A stretch of DNA of 48,619 bases from Bacillota bacterium (GTDB taxonomy: Bacteria; Bacillota; Clostridia; UBA1381), in contig JAQXIJ010000065.1 of NCBI GenBank assembly GCA_029007725.1, positions 1 to 48,619 on the forward strand. Direction: 5' to 3'. The notes beneath the pieces are model-generated. The model was not told where the DNA came from, did not search any database, and saw nothing but the letters and a program-made list of their open reading frames with translations. Shown piece by piece: positions 14,460 through 22,635 of this stretch (position 1 is its first letter; each line of letters starts with the position of its first letter). Position numbers and translations under genes: made by a program.

Positions 14460-15989
14460 TTACAATGCACGCGGCTGCGACACCGGCTTCTGTCTGTCAA
14501 AGTTCCACATATACAGCGTATATCCTGCTATATCCAGCGAAAAACCTATTACTTTTGCAGCGCCGCGGCTAAAACTTTTACTTCCGCCCCTTAAAACGTT
14601 AAGCTGACGTCCGTTCAGCTTTAAATCAAACAGAATGTCAACATTTTCCGTATCGTCTGTTGCATAATACATTGCTAATCTTACCGTATTTCCTGAACTG
14701 CTGTCAGTACCGTTATATGAATCACTCAGCAAAATTCCGCCCGACACAATGCACGATGAATAAAAAGGCGGCGTACTGTTCCACAAAATCATGTATTTCT
14801 GCAAAGTTCCATCATCGCCGGTTCTCATCTCAGGCTGACCCATAATTTCAATTTTGTACCGCGAATTTTCATAGCTTACGGTTCCAAAATATCCGCCCAG
14901 AAATTCTCCGTTATACGAGCCCCCGCCGTTAAAAATATGGTTAGCTTCAAATTCAGTGTCGGTGCACTTAACTACATCCGGATCGTCACTGTAGAACTTC
15001 AATTCGCTTTCGTCACCGTGGTCTGCCATTTTTCCCTCCGAAACAAGAAAATAGTCGTGCTGACCGCCGGAAAGAATTTTGGTGACTCCGTCTTCAGTAT
15101 ACCTTACGGTTTTGTCATTCCATGTTTCGTCAAGATAGTACCATTTGCCGTTTACCTTAAAACAGTTCCAGATATGGTTTTTCTTTTCGTTGCTGCAAAA
15201 TGCACCCTCAACGCCCAGTCTTTTATAAATCGCCGCAAGCGCAATGGAATTTCCCTGGCAAACCGCCCGTTTGTTTTTAAACAAACCGTATGCCGTGAAT
15301 ATAGTCCAGTCTTCTGCCGTAAGAGTATTATTATTCTCTTTGCTATAATACGAATCAAGCTCCTCCTGTGCATAAACATTGTTTTTTACAAATGCGTCAT
15401 GAATAACAAGCATTTTTCCCACAATATCGTCCTTTGGCATATCGGCAACAAGGTCAAGATAGTACTGTATTCCGCTTTCGACAACTGCCCTAGCTTTATC
15501 GTCCTCAGCCACCGAAGTGAACAGATACTTCGGATTTAAATTAATAATTTTCTCGGTAGTCTGCGTATAGCCAAGCTGGGTGTATGCCATCAGCTCCGGA
15601 TGCTCGTACAAAACCTTTAAATATGTATCCATCACGGTTTCAAGCTGTGAAACGGGAATATTCATTGAGGATATATTAAGAGAATCTTTATGTCCTTTTA
15701 TAGTTTCATACAGCATATCATACAGGCTCTTTTCGAAGTCAACCCCGCCCGACGCATATGCTGAGCTTATCTCAGATATGTGTTCGTCCAAAACCGCACT
15801 TTCAAGTATGACTTTACTCCTCATTCCACCGGTCGGCTTTTCATCAACCACAATCGACGTTTTGCCGCCGGGCGCAGTCACGGCCGGCAATTCTTCAGAA
15901 TAAAGCGTAATGTCTTCCGCAAATGCAGCAGGCGCTGCAGAAAGCAGCAGTGACAGACAACATAATATCACAAGTAATCTTTTTATCAC
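14460..15989 (-). CDS. Secreted transglutaminase-fold (papain-like) protein
   Basis: A 509-aa exported protein with a clear signal peptide ending AAFA (21-24). A helical region precedes a transglutaminase-like core with the Cys-His-Asp triad: C244 in RAVCQGNS, H272 in NHIWN and D287 in YYLDETW. Such domains act as proteases, peptide or amide cleavage enzymes, or cross-linkers; the substrate cannot be inferred. The remaining 200 residues are beta-rich with no recognised domain. Start is GTG 15989, with GGAGGGG 8 nt upstream. Monocistronic, with its own promoter and terminator. No sortase signal or wall-binding repeats are seen, so it may be freely secreted. Confidence 0.82.
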   Translation of the reverse strand: MIKRLLVILCCLSLLLSAAPAAFAEDITLYSEELPAVTAPGGKTSIVVDEKPTGGMRSKVILESAVLDEHISEISSAYASGGVDFEKSLYDMLYETIKGHKDSLNISSMNIPVSQLETVMDTYLKVLYEHPELMAYTQLGYTQTTEKIINLNPKYLFTSVAEDDKARAVVESGIQYYLDLVADMPKDDIVGKMLVIHDAFVKNNVYAQEELDSYYSKENNNTLTAEDWTIFTAYGLFKNKRAVCQGNSIALAAIYKRLGVEGAFCSNEKKNHIWNCFKVNGKWYYLDETWNDKTVRYTEDGVTKILSGGQHDYFLVSEGKMADHGDESELKFYSDDPDVVKCTDTEFEANHIFNGGGSYNGEFLGGYFGTVSYENSRYKIEIMGQPEMRTGDDGTLQKYMILWNSTPPFYSSCIVSGGILLSDSYNGTDSSSGNTVRLAMYYATDDTENVDILFDLKLNGRQLNVLRGGSKSFSRGAAKVIGFSLDIAGYTLYMWNFDRQKPVSQPRAL

Positions 15990-16032
15990 GAATGCATCCC
16001 CTCCAAAAAAGTAATATATGTAAGATACATTA

Positions 16033-16061
16033 ATTATATATCATTTTTCTGCAGAAAGCAA
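16033..16061 (-). promoter_or_regulatory. SigA-type promoter of the transglutaminase-fold gene
   Basis: On the minus strand: TTGCTT (16061-16056), 17 nt and a perfect TATAAT (16038-16033). The -35 directly follows the T-run of the murG terminator. Confidence 0.65.
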
Positions 16062-16062
16062 C

Positions 16063-16108
16063 AAAAAACTGCAAAATATCCATGCCATGCGGCATAGGCA
16101 TTTTGCAG
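16063..16108 (-). terminator. Terminator of the mraZ-murG cluster
   Basis: On the minus strand CTGCAAAAT (16108-16100) pairs with ATTTTGCAG (16077-16069), enclosing a second stem ATGCC/GGCAT. Six T (16068-16063) follow. It lies 11 bp after the murG stop. Confidence 0.85.
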
Positions 16109-16118
16109 TCTATATGAA

Positions 16119-17222
16119 TCAATTTTTAACAATTTTTTTAATCAGCTTATAAATCTTGTCAAGCGCGTCAGTTTTGGCCAGTTTTTTTACGTTTCTGCCC
16201 ATATCCTCAAGCTTTGCTTTGTCAATAGTCAGTTCGGTTATTTTGTCGTACAGGACATCTGGCGTCAAGGCATCCTCGGTGATAACCACAGCCGCATTGT
16301 TTTTTTCAAACTCGCGAGCGTTCTGCTCCTGATGATTTCGCACAACATTCGGCGATGGTATCAATATTGACGGTTTGCCGAGCGCAGCAATTTCAGATAC
16401 TGTAATAGCGCCGGCTCTCGAAATAACTATATCTGCCGCCGCCATAGCCGTTGCCATATTATTGATGTACGGCACAACCTTTATATCATCGCTAAGCTCA
16501 ACATCGGCTTTTTTTAGCTTTTCCATCACATCATTATAGTTTCTGTCGCCTGTGCCGAAAAGGATGCTGACATCACCGTCAAGCGCTAGCCTTTTCAGCG
16601 TACCGATCATGGTTTCATTTATTTTTCCGGCGCCCAGGCTTCCGCCGAAGACCAGCACGAACGGCTTATCCGAAAGTCCAAGCTCCTTTCTTGCCTCGGC
16701 AGAGTTCATGCGCAGAATTTCGCCTCGTATGGGATTTCCTGTAACAACGCAATTTTCAGTATTTCTCATATGCTGTATCGTTTCGGCAAAACTAACCGCA
16801 ACATAGTCAACGTAGCGCTCCGCACCCTTTACTGTCAGCCCCGGATATACGTTCTGTTCATGAATAATCGCCGGAATTCCAAGCTTGTGCGCCGCCATTG
16901 CGACCGGTCCCGAAACATATCCGCCGGTGCAAACAACTGCGTCCGGCTTAAATTCTCTTATGATTTTCTTGCATTCCTTTTTAGACTTTACCAGCTTACA
17001 TATTACGCCTATGTTTTTTAAAATATGCTTTCTGTCGAAGCCACATATGTCGATATATTTAATTCTGTAATTCGCTGCAGGTACGAGCTTACGCTCCATT
17101 CCGTGATTTGTGCCAACAAACAGCGCTTCAAAATCCGCTTCCTTCTCTTTCATATAATCGGCAATTGACAGCGCAGGATTGATGTGCCCTGCCGTTCCGC
17201 CGCCTGCAAACAAAACTTTCAT
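16119..17222 (-). CDS. murG: UDP-GlcNAc:undecaprenyl-PP-MurNAc-pentapeptide GlcNAc transferase MurG
   Basis: A 367-aa GT28 glycosyltransferase that converts lipid I to lipid II on the inner face of the membrane. The N-terminal loop GGGTAGHINPAL, the middle GGSLGAGKIN and the donor-binding SRAGAITVSEIAALGKPSILIP are typical. Full length. The ATG has AAAGGAAAGG upstream and follows ftsW by 20 bp. It is the last gene of the cluster; a strong terminator follows, so murB, ftsQ/divIB, ftsA and ftsZ, which often come next in Firmicutes, are not attached here. Confidence 0.97.
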   Translation of the reverse strand: MKVLFAGGGTAGHINPALSIADYMKEKEADFEALFVGTNHGMERKLVPAANYRIKYIDICGFDRKHILKNIGVICKLVKSKKECKKIIREFKPDAVVCTGGYVSGPVAMAAHKLGIPAIIHEQNVYPGLTVKGAERYVDYVAVSFAETIQHMRNTENCVVTGNPIRGEILRMNSAEARKELGLSDKPFVLVFGGSLGAGKINETMIGTLKRLALDGDVSILFGTGDRNYNDVMEKLKKADVELSDDIKVVPYINNMATAMAAADIVISRAGAITVSEIAALGKPSILIPSPNVVRNHQEQNAREFEKNNAAVVITEDALTPDVLYDKITELTIDKAKLEDMGRNVKKLAKTDALDKIYKLIKKIVKN

Positions 17223-17242
17223 ATTTTAAAAATCCTTTCCTT

Positions 17243-18622
17243 TTATACATTTTTAATCGATGCACGCGAAACGCTCAGCACAATTCCCATTTCCGCCAGC
17301 AAAATCATCAGTGCCGTTCCGCCATAACTGAAAAACGGCAGTGAAACGCCTGTGTTCGGTATCGACGAGGTTGCAACTGCGATGTTTAAAATAGTCTGAA
17401 TGGCAACCTGTGCCATAATTCCTACGACTAGCAGAGAGCCGAAAGTATCGGGTGCTTCAGTAGAAATCTTTATTCCGCGGATAATCAGTCCGGCAAACAG
17501 AATGATAATAAACGCCGAACCGACCAATCCAAGTTCTTCGCAGACAATAGCAAATATAAAATCGTTATAAGGCTCGGGCAGATATGAGAATTTCTGCACG
17601 CTCTGGCCGAGTCCTTTTCCAAACAGACCGCCCGAACCTATGGCATAGAGTGACTGCACTATCTGATATCCCTTTGCCTGCTTGTCGGCAAACGGATGCA
17701 AAAAACTGGTAACACGCGCCATTCGCACGCTGTCGAACTGATTCAATAGAAAGAGTCCTACCGCGCCGACTCCTACGCCCCCGATTGCCATTGACGTAAA
17801 GTTTGCGCCGCCGACAATCATTATGCAGATTGCTATTCCGCATATAACAATTGTTCCGCTGAGGTGTGTTTCAAGCATCATCAAAAGCGCAGTTATGCCA
17901 ATCCAGACAAAAAACGGAATCATCCCTGAAAAATTCTCAAGACTGTATTTTTTTTCCTCTATCAGGCTTGCAAACAACATCGCAATAGCAAGTTTTGTAA
18001 ACTCCGACGGCTGAATTTCGGTAAAACCGAGATTTAACCATCTTCTCGAACCGTTATGTGACACCCCAACATGGGGAATAAAAATTATTGCAAGCAGAAA
18101 TATACAAATCAGCATTGCCGGCTTTGCAAGCGGCTTCAGCTTTCTGTAATCTATGCGTGATAAAACCAGCATCAAAACAACCCCGGCTACAACATAAGCA
18201 AACTGACGTATAAAAAAGTAGTAGCTTTTTCCAAACTTTACGTCCGCGGTTGGAGTGGAAGCCGACAGCAACATTACCAGTCCGAAAGTTACTAAGATAC
18301 CCACAAGCAGCATAAAGGTGTAGTCCACCTCTCCTGTTTTTGCATAGCCGAATAAGAATGAAAAAATTCCTTCATTATGTTTTTTTCCGACGCGGCTTTC
18401 AGCTGCAGAAGAATGTCTTTTTGCAACATTGACGTGTCCCTTTGCGGAAGCCGCCCGTGCGTAGGTTTTTTTTCCTCGGTGTTTGTCGGGTTCATAGTAC
18501 GGCATCACATTGCGGCCTGCACCGGTTGCCCTTATGCTTTTTTTCTTTTGCATATATCCGATCTTTTCTGCCTCGTATCTTTTTTTCCGCGTTTTTTTTT
18601 CGGAACGACTTTTTATAGCCAT
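17243..18622 (-). CDS. ftsW: FtsW/SpoVE-type SEDS peptidoglycan glycosyltransferase with a long basic N-terminus
   Basis: A 459-aa protein. Residues from about 101 onward form the ten-helix SEDS core, with GSRRWLNLGFTEIQPSEFTKLA, LPEPYNDFIFAIVCEELGL and the final LPFFSYGGTALM motif. SEDS proteins polymerise lipid II and work with a class B PBP, here the one encoded in the same cluster. Before the first helix lies a 98-residue cytoplasmic extension with about 26 Lys/Arg and only about 7 Asp/Glu, absent from typical FtsW. Whether it is FtsW (vegetative septum) or SpoVE (spore cortex) cannot be decided, since both types occur at this position. It follows mraY directly, where murD is usually found. 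Confidence 0.93.
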   Translation of the reverse strand: MAIKSRSEKKTRKKRYEAEKIGYMQKKKSIRATGAGRNVMPYYEPDKHRGKKTYARAASAKGHVNVAKRHSSAAESRVGKKHNEGIFSFLFGYAKTGEVDYTFMLLVGILVTFGLVMLLSASTPTADVKFGKSYYFFIRQFAYVVAGVVLMLVLSRIDYRKLKPLAKPAMLICIFLLAIIFIPHVGVSHNGSRRWLNLGFTEIQPSEFTKLAIAMLFASLIEEKKYSLENFSGMIPFFVWIGITALLMMLETHLSGTIVICGIAICIMIVGGANFTSMAIGGVGVGAVGLFLLNQFDSVRMARVTSFLHPFADKQAKGYQIVQSLYAIGSGGLFGKGLGQSVQKFSYLPEPYNDFIFAIVCEELGLVGSAFIIILFAGLIIRGIKISTEAPDTFGSLLVVGIMAQVAIQTILNIAVATSSIPNTGVSLPFFSYGGTALMILLAEMGIVLSVSRASIKNV

Positions 18623-18646
18623 ATACCTAAGCTTCCTTTCACAAAA

Positions 18647-19669
18647 TCAGAGCGAGCAGCAATAAGGCAGAATAGCCCACACCGCAGCAGCGCATAAAAT
18701 CAGTGTTACTGCGGTAAACACCGCGACAATTTTTACTTCCTTCCAGCCGCACATCTCAAAATGATGATGAATCGGGCTCATTTTAAATACCCTTTTACCT
18801 GTCAGTTTAAATGAAGTTACTTGAATGATTACCGACAGGGTTTCAAACAGATATACAAAACCCGCTATTATAAGAATGAGCGGCATTTTAAGTCCGACCG
18901 CCAGAACCGAGATACTTCCGCCCAGAAACAGCGAGCCGGTATCGCCCATGAATACCTTGGCGGGGTAGTGGTTAAACAGTAGAAATCCAAGGCATCCGCC
19001 CAACAGTGCCAGAGCAAAAACAACGCTCCTTTTGTCCGCAGCCAAAACAGACGCCACTGCAAAAAACAGCGCAACAACGCTTGTTATGCTTGCGGCAAGT
19101 CCGTCAAGACCATCGGTCAGATTTACCGCGTTCACAGTACCTGTAACAACAAAAAGAATAAACACAATATACAGCCACCACGGCATGCAAACCGTTTTTT
19201 CAACAAACGGAATTACTATATCGTTATCCAAATTTCCGGTTTCTTTAAGAACAATTACGTATATAACAGCAAGGATTGCCTGAAGTGCAAATTTTTGTGC
19301 AGCAGTCAGCCCGAGATTTCGCTTTTTAACGACCTTAACATAGTCGTCGATAAACCCAATCAGTCCGAATCCGCACGAAATCATCAGCATCATCAGAAGC
19401 CTTATGTCAAATTCATGAAAAAGCGCGGTCATGGCTGCCACCGCTACGCCGCATATGAACATAATTCCGCCCATTGTCGGAGTACCGGATTTTTTCTTGT
19501 GCCAATTTGGACCTATGTCCAAAATCTGTTGTCCAAACTTCAGCTTATGCAGCCACGGAATCAGCACCGGGCCCAAAACCGCGGTAACCAAAAATGCAGT
19601 TAAAAGCGGTATAAGCCAAACTGTCCTGCTGCCCATTGTGCTTTCGGCAGCATCGAAAAAAACATTCAT
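18647..19669 (-). CDS. mraY: Phospho-MurNAc-pentapeptide translocase MraY
   Basis: A 340-aa polytopic enzyme that attaches phospho-MurNAc-pentapeptide to undecaprenyl phosphate, giving lipid I. The family motifs are present: DDYVKVVKKRNLGLTAAQKF, NAVNLTDGLDGLAA and the histidine cluster SPIHHHFEMCGW. GTPTMGG appears near the N-terminus as expected. ATG 19669 is chosen; a TTG three bases upstream is equally placed relative to GGGGG and cannot be excluded. The gap to murF is 15 bp and to ftsW 24 bp, consistent with one transcript. Confidence 0.97.
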   Translation of the reverse strand: MNVFFDAAESTMGSRTVWLIPLLTAFLVTAVLGPVLIPWLHKLKFGQQILDIGPNWHKKKSGTPTMGGIMFICGVAVAAMTALFHEFDIRLLMMLMISCGFGLIGFIDDYVKVVKKRNLGLTAAQKFALQAILAVIYVIVLKETGNLDNDIVIPFVEKTVCMPWWLYIVFILFVVTGTVNAVNLTDGLDGLAASITSVVALFFAVASVLAADKRSVVFALALLGGCLGFLLFNHYPAKVFMGDTGSLFLGGSISVLAVGLKMPLILIIAGFVYLFETLSVIIQVTSFKLTGKRVFKMSPIHHHFEMCGWKEVKIVAVFTAVTLILCAAAVWAILPYCCSL

Positions 19670-19684
19670 CAATCCAAACCCCCG

Positions 19685-21043
19685 TTATCTTTGTTTAAGC
19701 GCATCAACTATACGCTCAAAGTGCATTCCGCGCGATGCCTTAACCAGCACGGTATCGTCGTCCTCAATGAAGTCGTTCAAAAATTCCAGCACCTCGTCTA
19801 CCATTTCAAAGCAGAAAATGTTTTCAAGTCCTGCAAAGTCAGCACCTTTTGCAATGTACTTAGAATTTTCGCCGACCGTGATGAGAACATCTATGTTATC
19901 CATCTGCGTGCCGACCTCGTACAGCGCCTTTTCGGCAAAGCCACCGATCTCGAGCACGTCACCCATAATTGCAATTTTGCGCTTCGCCTTTATGTCACTC
20001 AGTACCTTGATCGCCGCACGCATAGAGTCTGGCGATGCATTATAGCAGTCGTCGATTACCGTAATCCGATTATGCTTTTTTATTTCCATGCGCATTCCGG
20101 TAAGCTGAAATTCTCGAATTCCGTCGATAATATCTTCCATAGGCACGTAATAACGCAGTCCGACAGCAATCGCCGCCAGTGCATTATACACATTGTGCTC
20201 TCCCGGAATTTTTACCGCAACGTCATAATCCTTTCCTCCGACGGTCACTGCAAATCGTGTCCCGTCTATGCCGAAATTTCTAATGTCGCGTGCAACAAGA
20301 TCGCAGTCACGGTTTTTTATGCCGTATGTAACTATTTTAAAGCCGCCTGTCTGCTTTGCAAGTAGCCTGTCATCACCATTTAAAATAAGCAAATTATCCT
20401 TTGTGAAAAAATCGCATATCTGCATTTTTGATTCGCAAATTTTTTCTTGAGATCCGAGATTTTCGATGTGCGACATACCAACGTTTGTAATTACCGCCGT
20501 ATCGGGTTTTGCAATAGATGCAAGATAGTGAATTTCGCCCATGTGCGACATACCCATCTCAATCACCGCTATCTGATGCTTATGTTCTAAGCGGAATACT
20601 GTCAGCGGCAAACCTATGTCATTATTGAAATTGCCCTGCGTTTTGAGCGTATTGTATTTCATCGCAAGAACAGCGGAAATCATATCCTTGGTTGTTGTTT
20701 TTCCAACGCTTCCAGTTATCGAAACGGTCGGCAGATTATATTTGCTCTTATAATATCTAGCAATATCGCCCAGTGCAAGCCTTGTATCCTTTACCAAAAC
20801 AATATTTTTTCCGGCAACAGGTGCAATTTCCTTTTGCGTTATAACCACACCGGCTCCGTTTTCAAAGGCGGATGGAATGTAGTCGTGACCATCGTTGTTT
20901 TCGCCAATTATCGGCACAAACAGCATATTTGCTCCTGCCTTTCGCGAGTCGGTTGTAATCTCTGAAATCTCAAAATCCTTTTCGCCGCATACAAGGCTTC
21001 CGTCCGTCGCAGCTATAATATCCGCTACATTTAATCTCTGCAT
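19685..21043 (-). CDS. murF: UDP-MurNAc-tripeptide:D-Ala-D-Ala ligase MurF
   Basis: A 452-aa Mur ligase that adds D-Ala-D-Ala to the UDP-MurNAc-tripeptide in the cytoplasm. The three Mur domains are visible: an N-terminal UDP-binding domain starting with ITTDSRKAG, the ATP site ITGSVGKTTTKDM (about 110), and a C-terminal domain with DDCYNASPDSM and IMGDVLEIG. The ATG lies one base after the murE stop, with AGGAG inside the end of murE, indicating translational coupling. Length is normal for the family. Confidence 0.96.
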   Translation of the reverse strand: MQRLNVADIIAATDGSLVCGEKDFEISEITTDSRKAGANMLFVPIIGENNDGHDYIPSAFENGAGVVITQKEIAPVAGKNIVLVKDTRLALGDIARYYKSKYNLPTVSITGSVGKTTTKDMISAVLAMKYNTLKTQGNFNNDIGLPLTVFRLEHKHQIAVIEMGMSHMGEIHYLASIAKPDTAVITNVGMSHIENLGSQEKICESKMQICDFFTKDNLLILNGDDRLLAKQTGGFKIVTYGIKNRDCDLVARDIRNFGIDGTRFAVTVGGKDYDVAVKIPGEHNVYNALAAIAVGLRYYVPMEDIIDGIREFQLTGMRMEIKKHNRITVIDDCYNASPDSMRAAIKVLSDIKAKRKIAIMGDVLEIGGFAEKALYEVGTQMDNIDVLITVGENSKYIAKGADFAGLENIFCFEMVDEVLEFLNDFIEDDDTVLVKASRGMHFERIVDALKQR

Positions 21044-21044
21044 A

Positions 21045-22460
21045 TCATTCTCCTAAAATGTCTCTGACTATTTCCCTCTCGTCAAAATGGTTTTTGACCT
21101 TACCTATAATCTGATAGGTTTCCTGTCCCTTTCCGGCCAAAAGAACAATATCGTCTTTTTTAGCTATGGAAAGCGCATATTTTATAGCTTCCCTGCGGTT
21201 CACAATCACCTTGTACTCACCGCCTTTTACGCCTGCAACAATGTCGTCTATAATTTTTTTTGGATCCTCCGTACGCGGATTGTCCGATGTGATTACAGCG
21301 ATGTCTGCAAGCTTCGTTCCGATATCGCCCATAATCGGGCGCTTTGTCGCGTCCCTGTCACCGCCACATCCAAAAACTGCGATGCATCTTCCTTTTTTAA
21401 AGGAATTTACGGCATTCAAAACATTTTCGAGTCCGTCCGGCGTATGGGCATAGTCTATAATCACCGAATAATCGGTATCGAGCGGAACTCTTTCGAGTCT
21501 GCCCTTTACTCCCGTCGCATTTGCCAGACCGCAAAGCGCAGTTTTAATGTCCAAGCCGAGAGCTATCGCCGCTCCCAGCGCGCAAAGTGCGTTATACACA
21601 CTGAACATTCCCGAAATTGCTAGCTTTGCTGTATATTTTTCGCTATCGAACTCTGCCGTAAATTCAACGCCTTTTGCTTCTATATCTATATCCACCGCGC
21701 GCAAATCTGCGTCCTTTGTTCCTACACTCAGTGTCTTGCACGGAACGCTTTTTAAAAGTCTTGCGCCATAGTCATCGTCCATATTTATAACGCCTGTTTT
21801 TGAAATATCAAACAGCTTCTTTTTCGCAAGGAAGTAATTTTCCATTGTCTTGTGATAATCGAGATGATCGCGCGTGAGATTGGTAAATACGCCAACTTCA
21901 TATTCCAGTCCGTACACCCTGTGCAAATCGAGCGCATGGGACGAAACCTCCATGACAACATATTCCGCACCCATATCTACCATTTTTGAAAAAATCTGTC
22001 TCAGCTCAAGCGCGTTCGGCGTTGTCGGGGTCGTTGACCTAATGCCCACGTCTTCGTGTCCGACAAGAATTTCGTTCGTTCCGATAATACCGACCTTTTT
22101 CCCCGTCTGCTCCAGCATCGCTTTTATAAGATAACTTACCGTGGTTTTCCCGTTTGTGCCGGTTATTCCGACAAGCTTCAGCCTTTTCTCCGGTTCACCG
22201 TAAAACTTTGCCGAAATATTTGCCATTTCAATTTTTGTATTCTCGACAAGTACCAGCGGAACATTAACGTCAAGCGGCTTTTCGGCAACAATCACTGCTG
22301 CGCCGTTTTCCGCGGCTTTTTTTGCATATCGGTGTCCGTCGTCCTCCAAGCCGCTTATACAGATGAACACATATCCGTTTTGAACCTTTCTCGAATCAAT
22401 CGCGATACCCGTAATTTCGATATCTGGCATTTTATTTCCAAACAATTCACTTGCTAACAT
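21045..22460 (-). CDS. murE: UDP-MurNAc-L-Ala-D-Glu:meso-diaminopimelate ligase MurE
   Basis: A 471-aa Mur ligase with the ATP site ITGTNGKTTVSYL (99-111), the FTNLTRDHLDYH block and, decisively, DNPR (393-396), the signature of enzymes that add meso-diaminopimelate rather than lysine. The peptidoglycan is therefore predicted to be of the mDAP type. Start chosen at ATG 22460, which has GGAG 5 nt upstream; the frame is open for another 11 codons but without an RBS. A small stem (GCCGCA/TGCGGC, 22475-22491) sits just upstream of the RBS. Unlike its neighbours it is separated from the upstream gene by a 175-bp gap. Confidence 0.96.
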   Translation of the reverse strand: MLASELFGNKMPDIEITGIAIDSRKVQNGYVFICISGLEDDGHRYAKKAAENGAAVIVAEKPLDVNVPLVLVENTKIEMANISAKFYGEPEKRLKLVGITGTNGKTTVSYLIKAMLEQTGKKVGIIGTNEILVGHEDVGIRSTTPTTPNALELRQIFSKMVDMGAEYVVMEVSSHALDLHRVYGLEYEVGVFTNLTRDHLDYHKTMENYFLAKKKLFDISKTGVINMDDDYGARLLKSVPCKTLSVGTKDADLRAVDIDIEAKGVEFTAEFDSEKYTAKLAISGMFSVYNALCALGAAIALGLDIKTALCGLANATGVKGRLERVPLDTDYSVIIDYAHTPDGLENVLNAVNSFKKGRCIAVFGCGGDRDATKRPIMGDIGTKLADIAVITSDNPRTEDPKKIIDDIVAGVKGGEYKVIVNRREAIKYALSIAKKDDIVLLAGKGQETYQIIGKVKNHFDEREIVRDILGE

Positions 22461-22635
22461 AAAATCTCCGTTCCGCCGCACCTTTTGCGGCACAAAATAG
22501 TACTATATAAACCCTCTTTTGCCCGAAATGAACCGACAAAATTTTTCTTCCTCTGTCATGGATCGTACAAAAACCTGTACCCGATTTATCAAAGCAAAGT
22601 CGGGCGAACAAAGTCCGCCCTTATATAAAACAATA
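22461..22635 (-). other. Structured 175-bp gap inside the wall cluster
   Basis: No gene. On the minus strand GGGCG/CGCCC (22620-22616 with 22606-22602) and CCCGA/TCGGG (22604-22600 with 22584-22580) share three bases and cannot form together. GTACA/TGTAC (22580-22576 with 22569-22565) and GCCGCA/TGCGGC (22491-22486 with 22480-22475) follow. None has a T-run, so these are not ordinary terminators. The segment could be an mRNA processing or attenuation site between the PBP gene and murE. Confidence 0.4.

Noticed and set aside
14937-15539. A 200-codon plus-strand open frame opposite the transglutaminase-fold gene
   Set aside because: Its composition is typical of a shadow frame and there is no promoter or RBS, while the opposite frame has a signal peptide and a catalytic triad.
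22494-22635. A terminator separating the PBP gene from murE
   Set aside because: Several stems exist but none is followed by a T-run on the minus strand.
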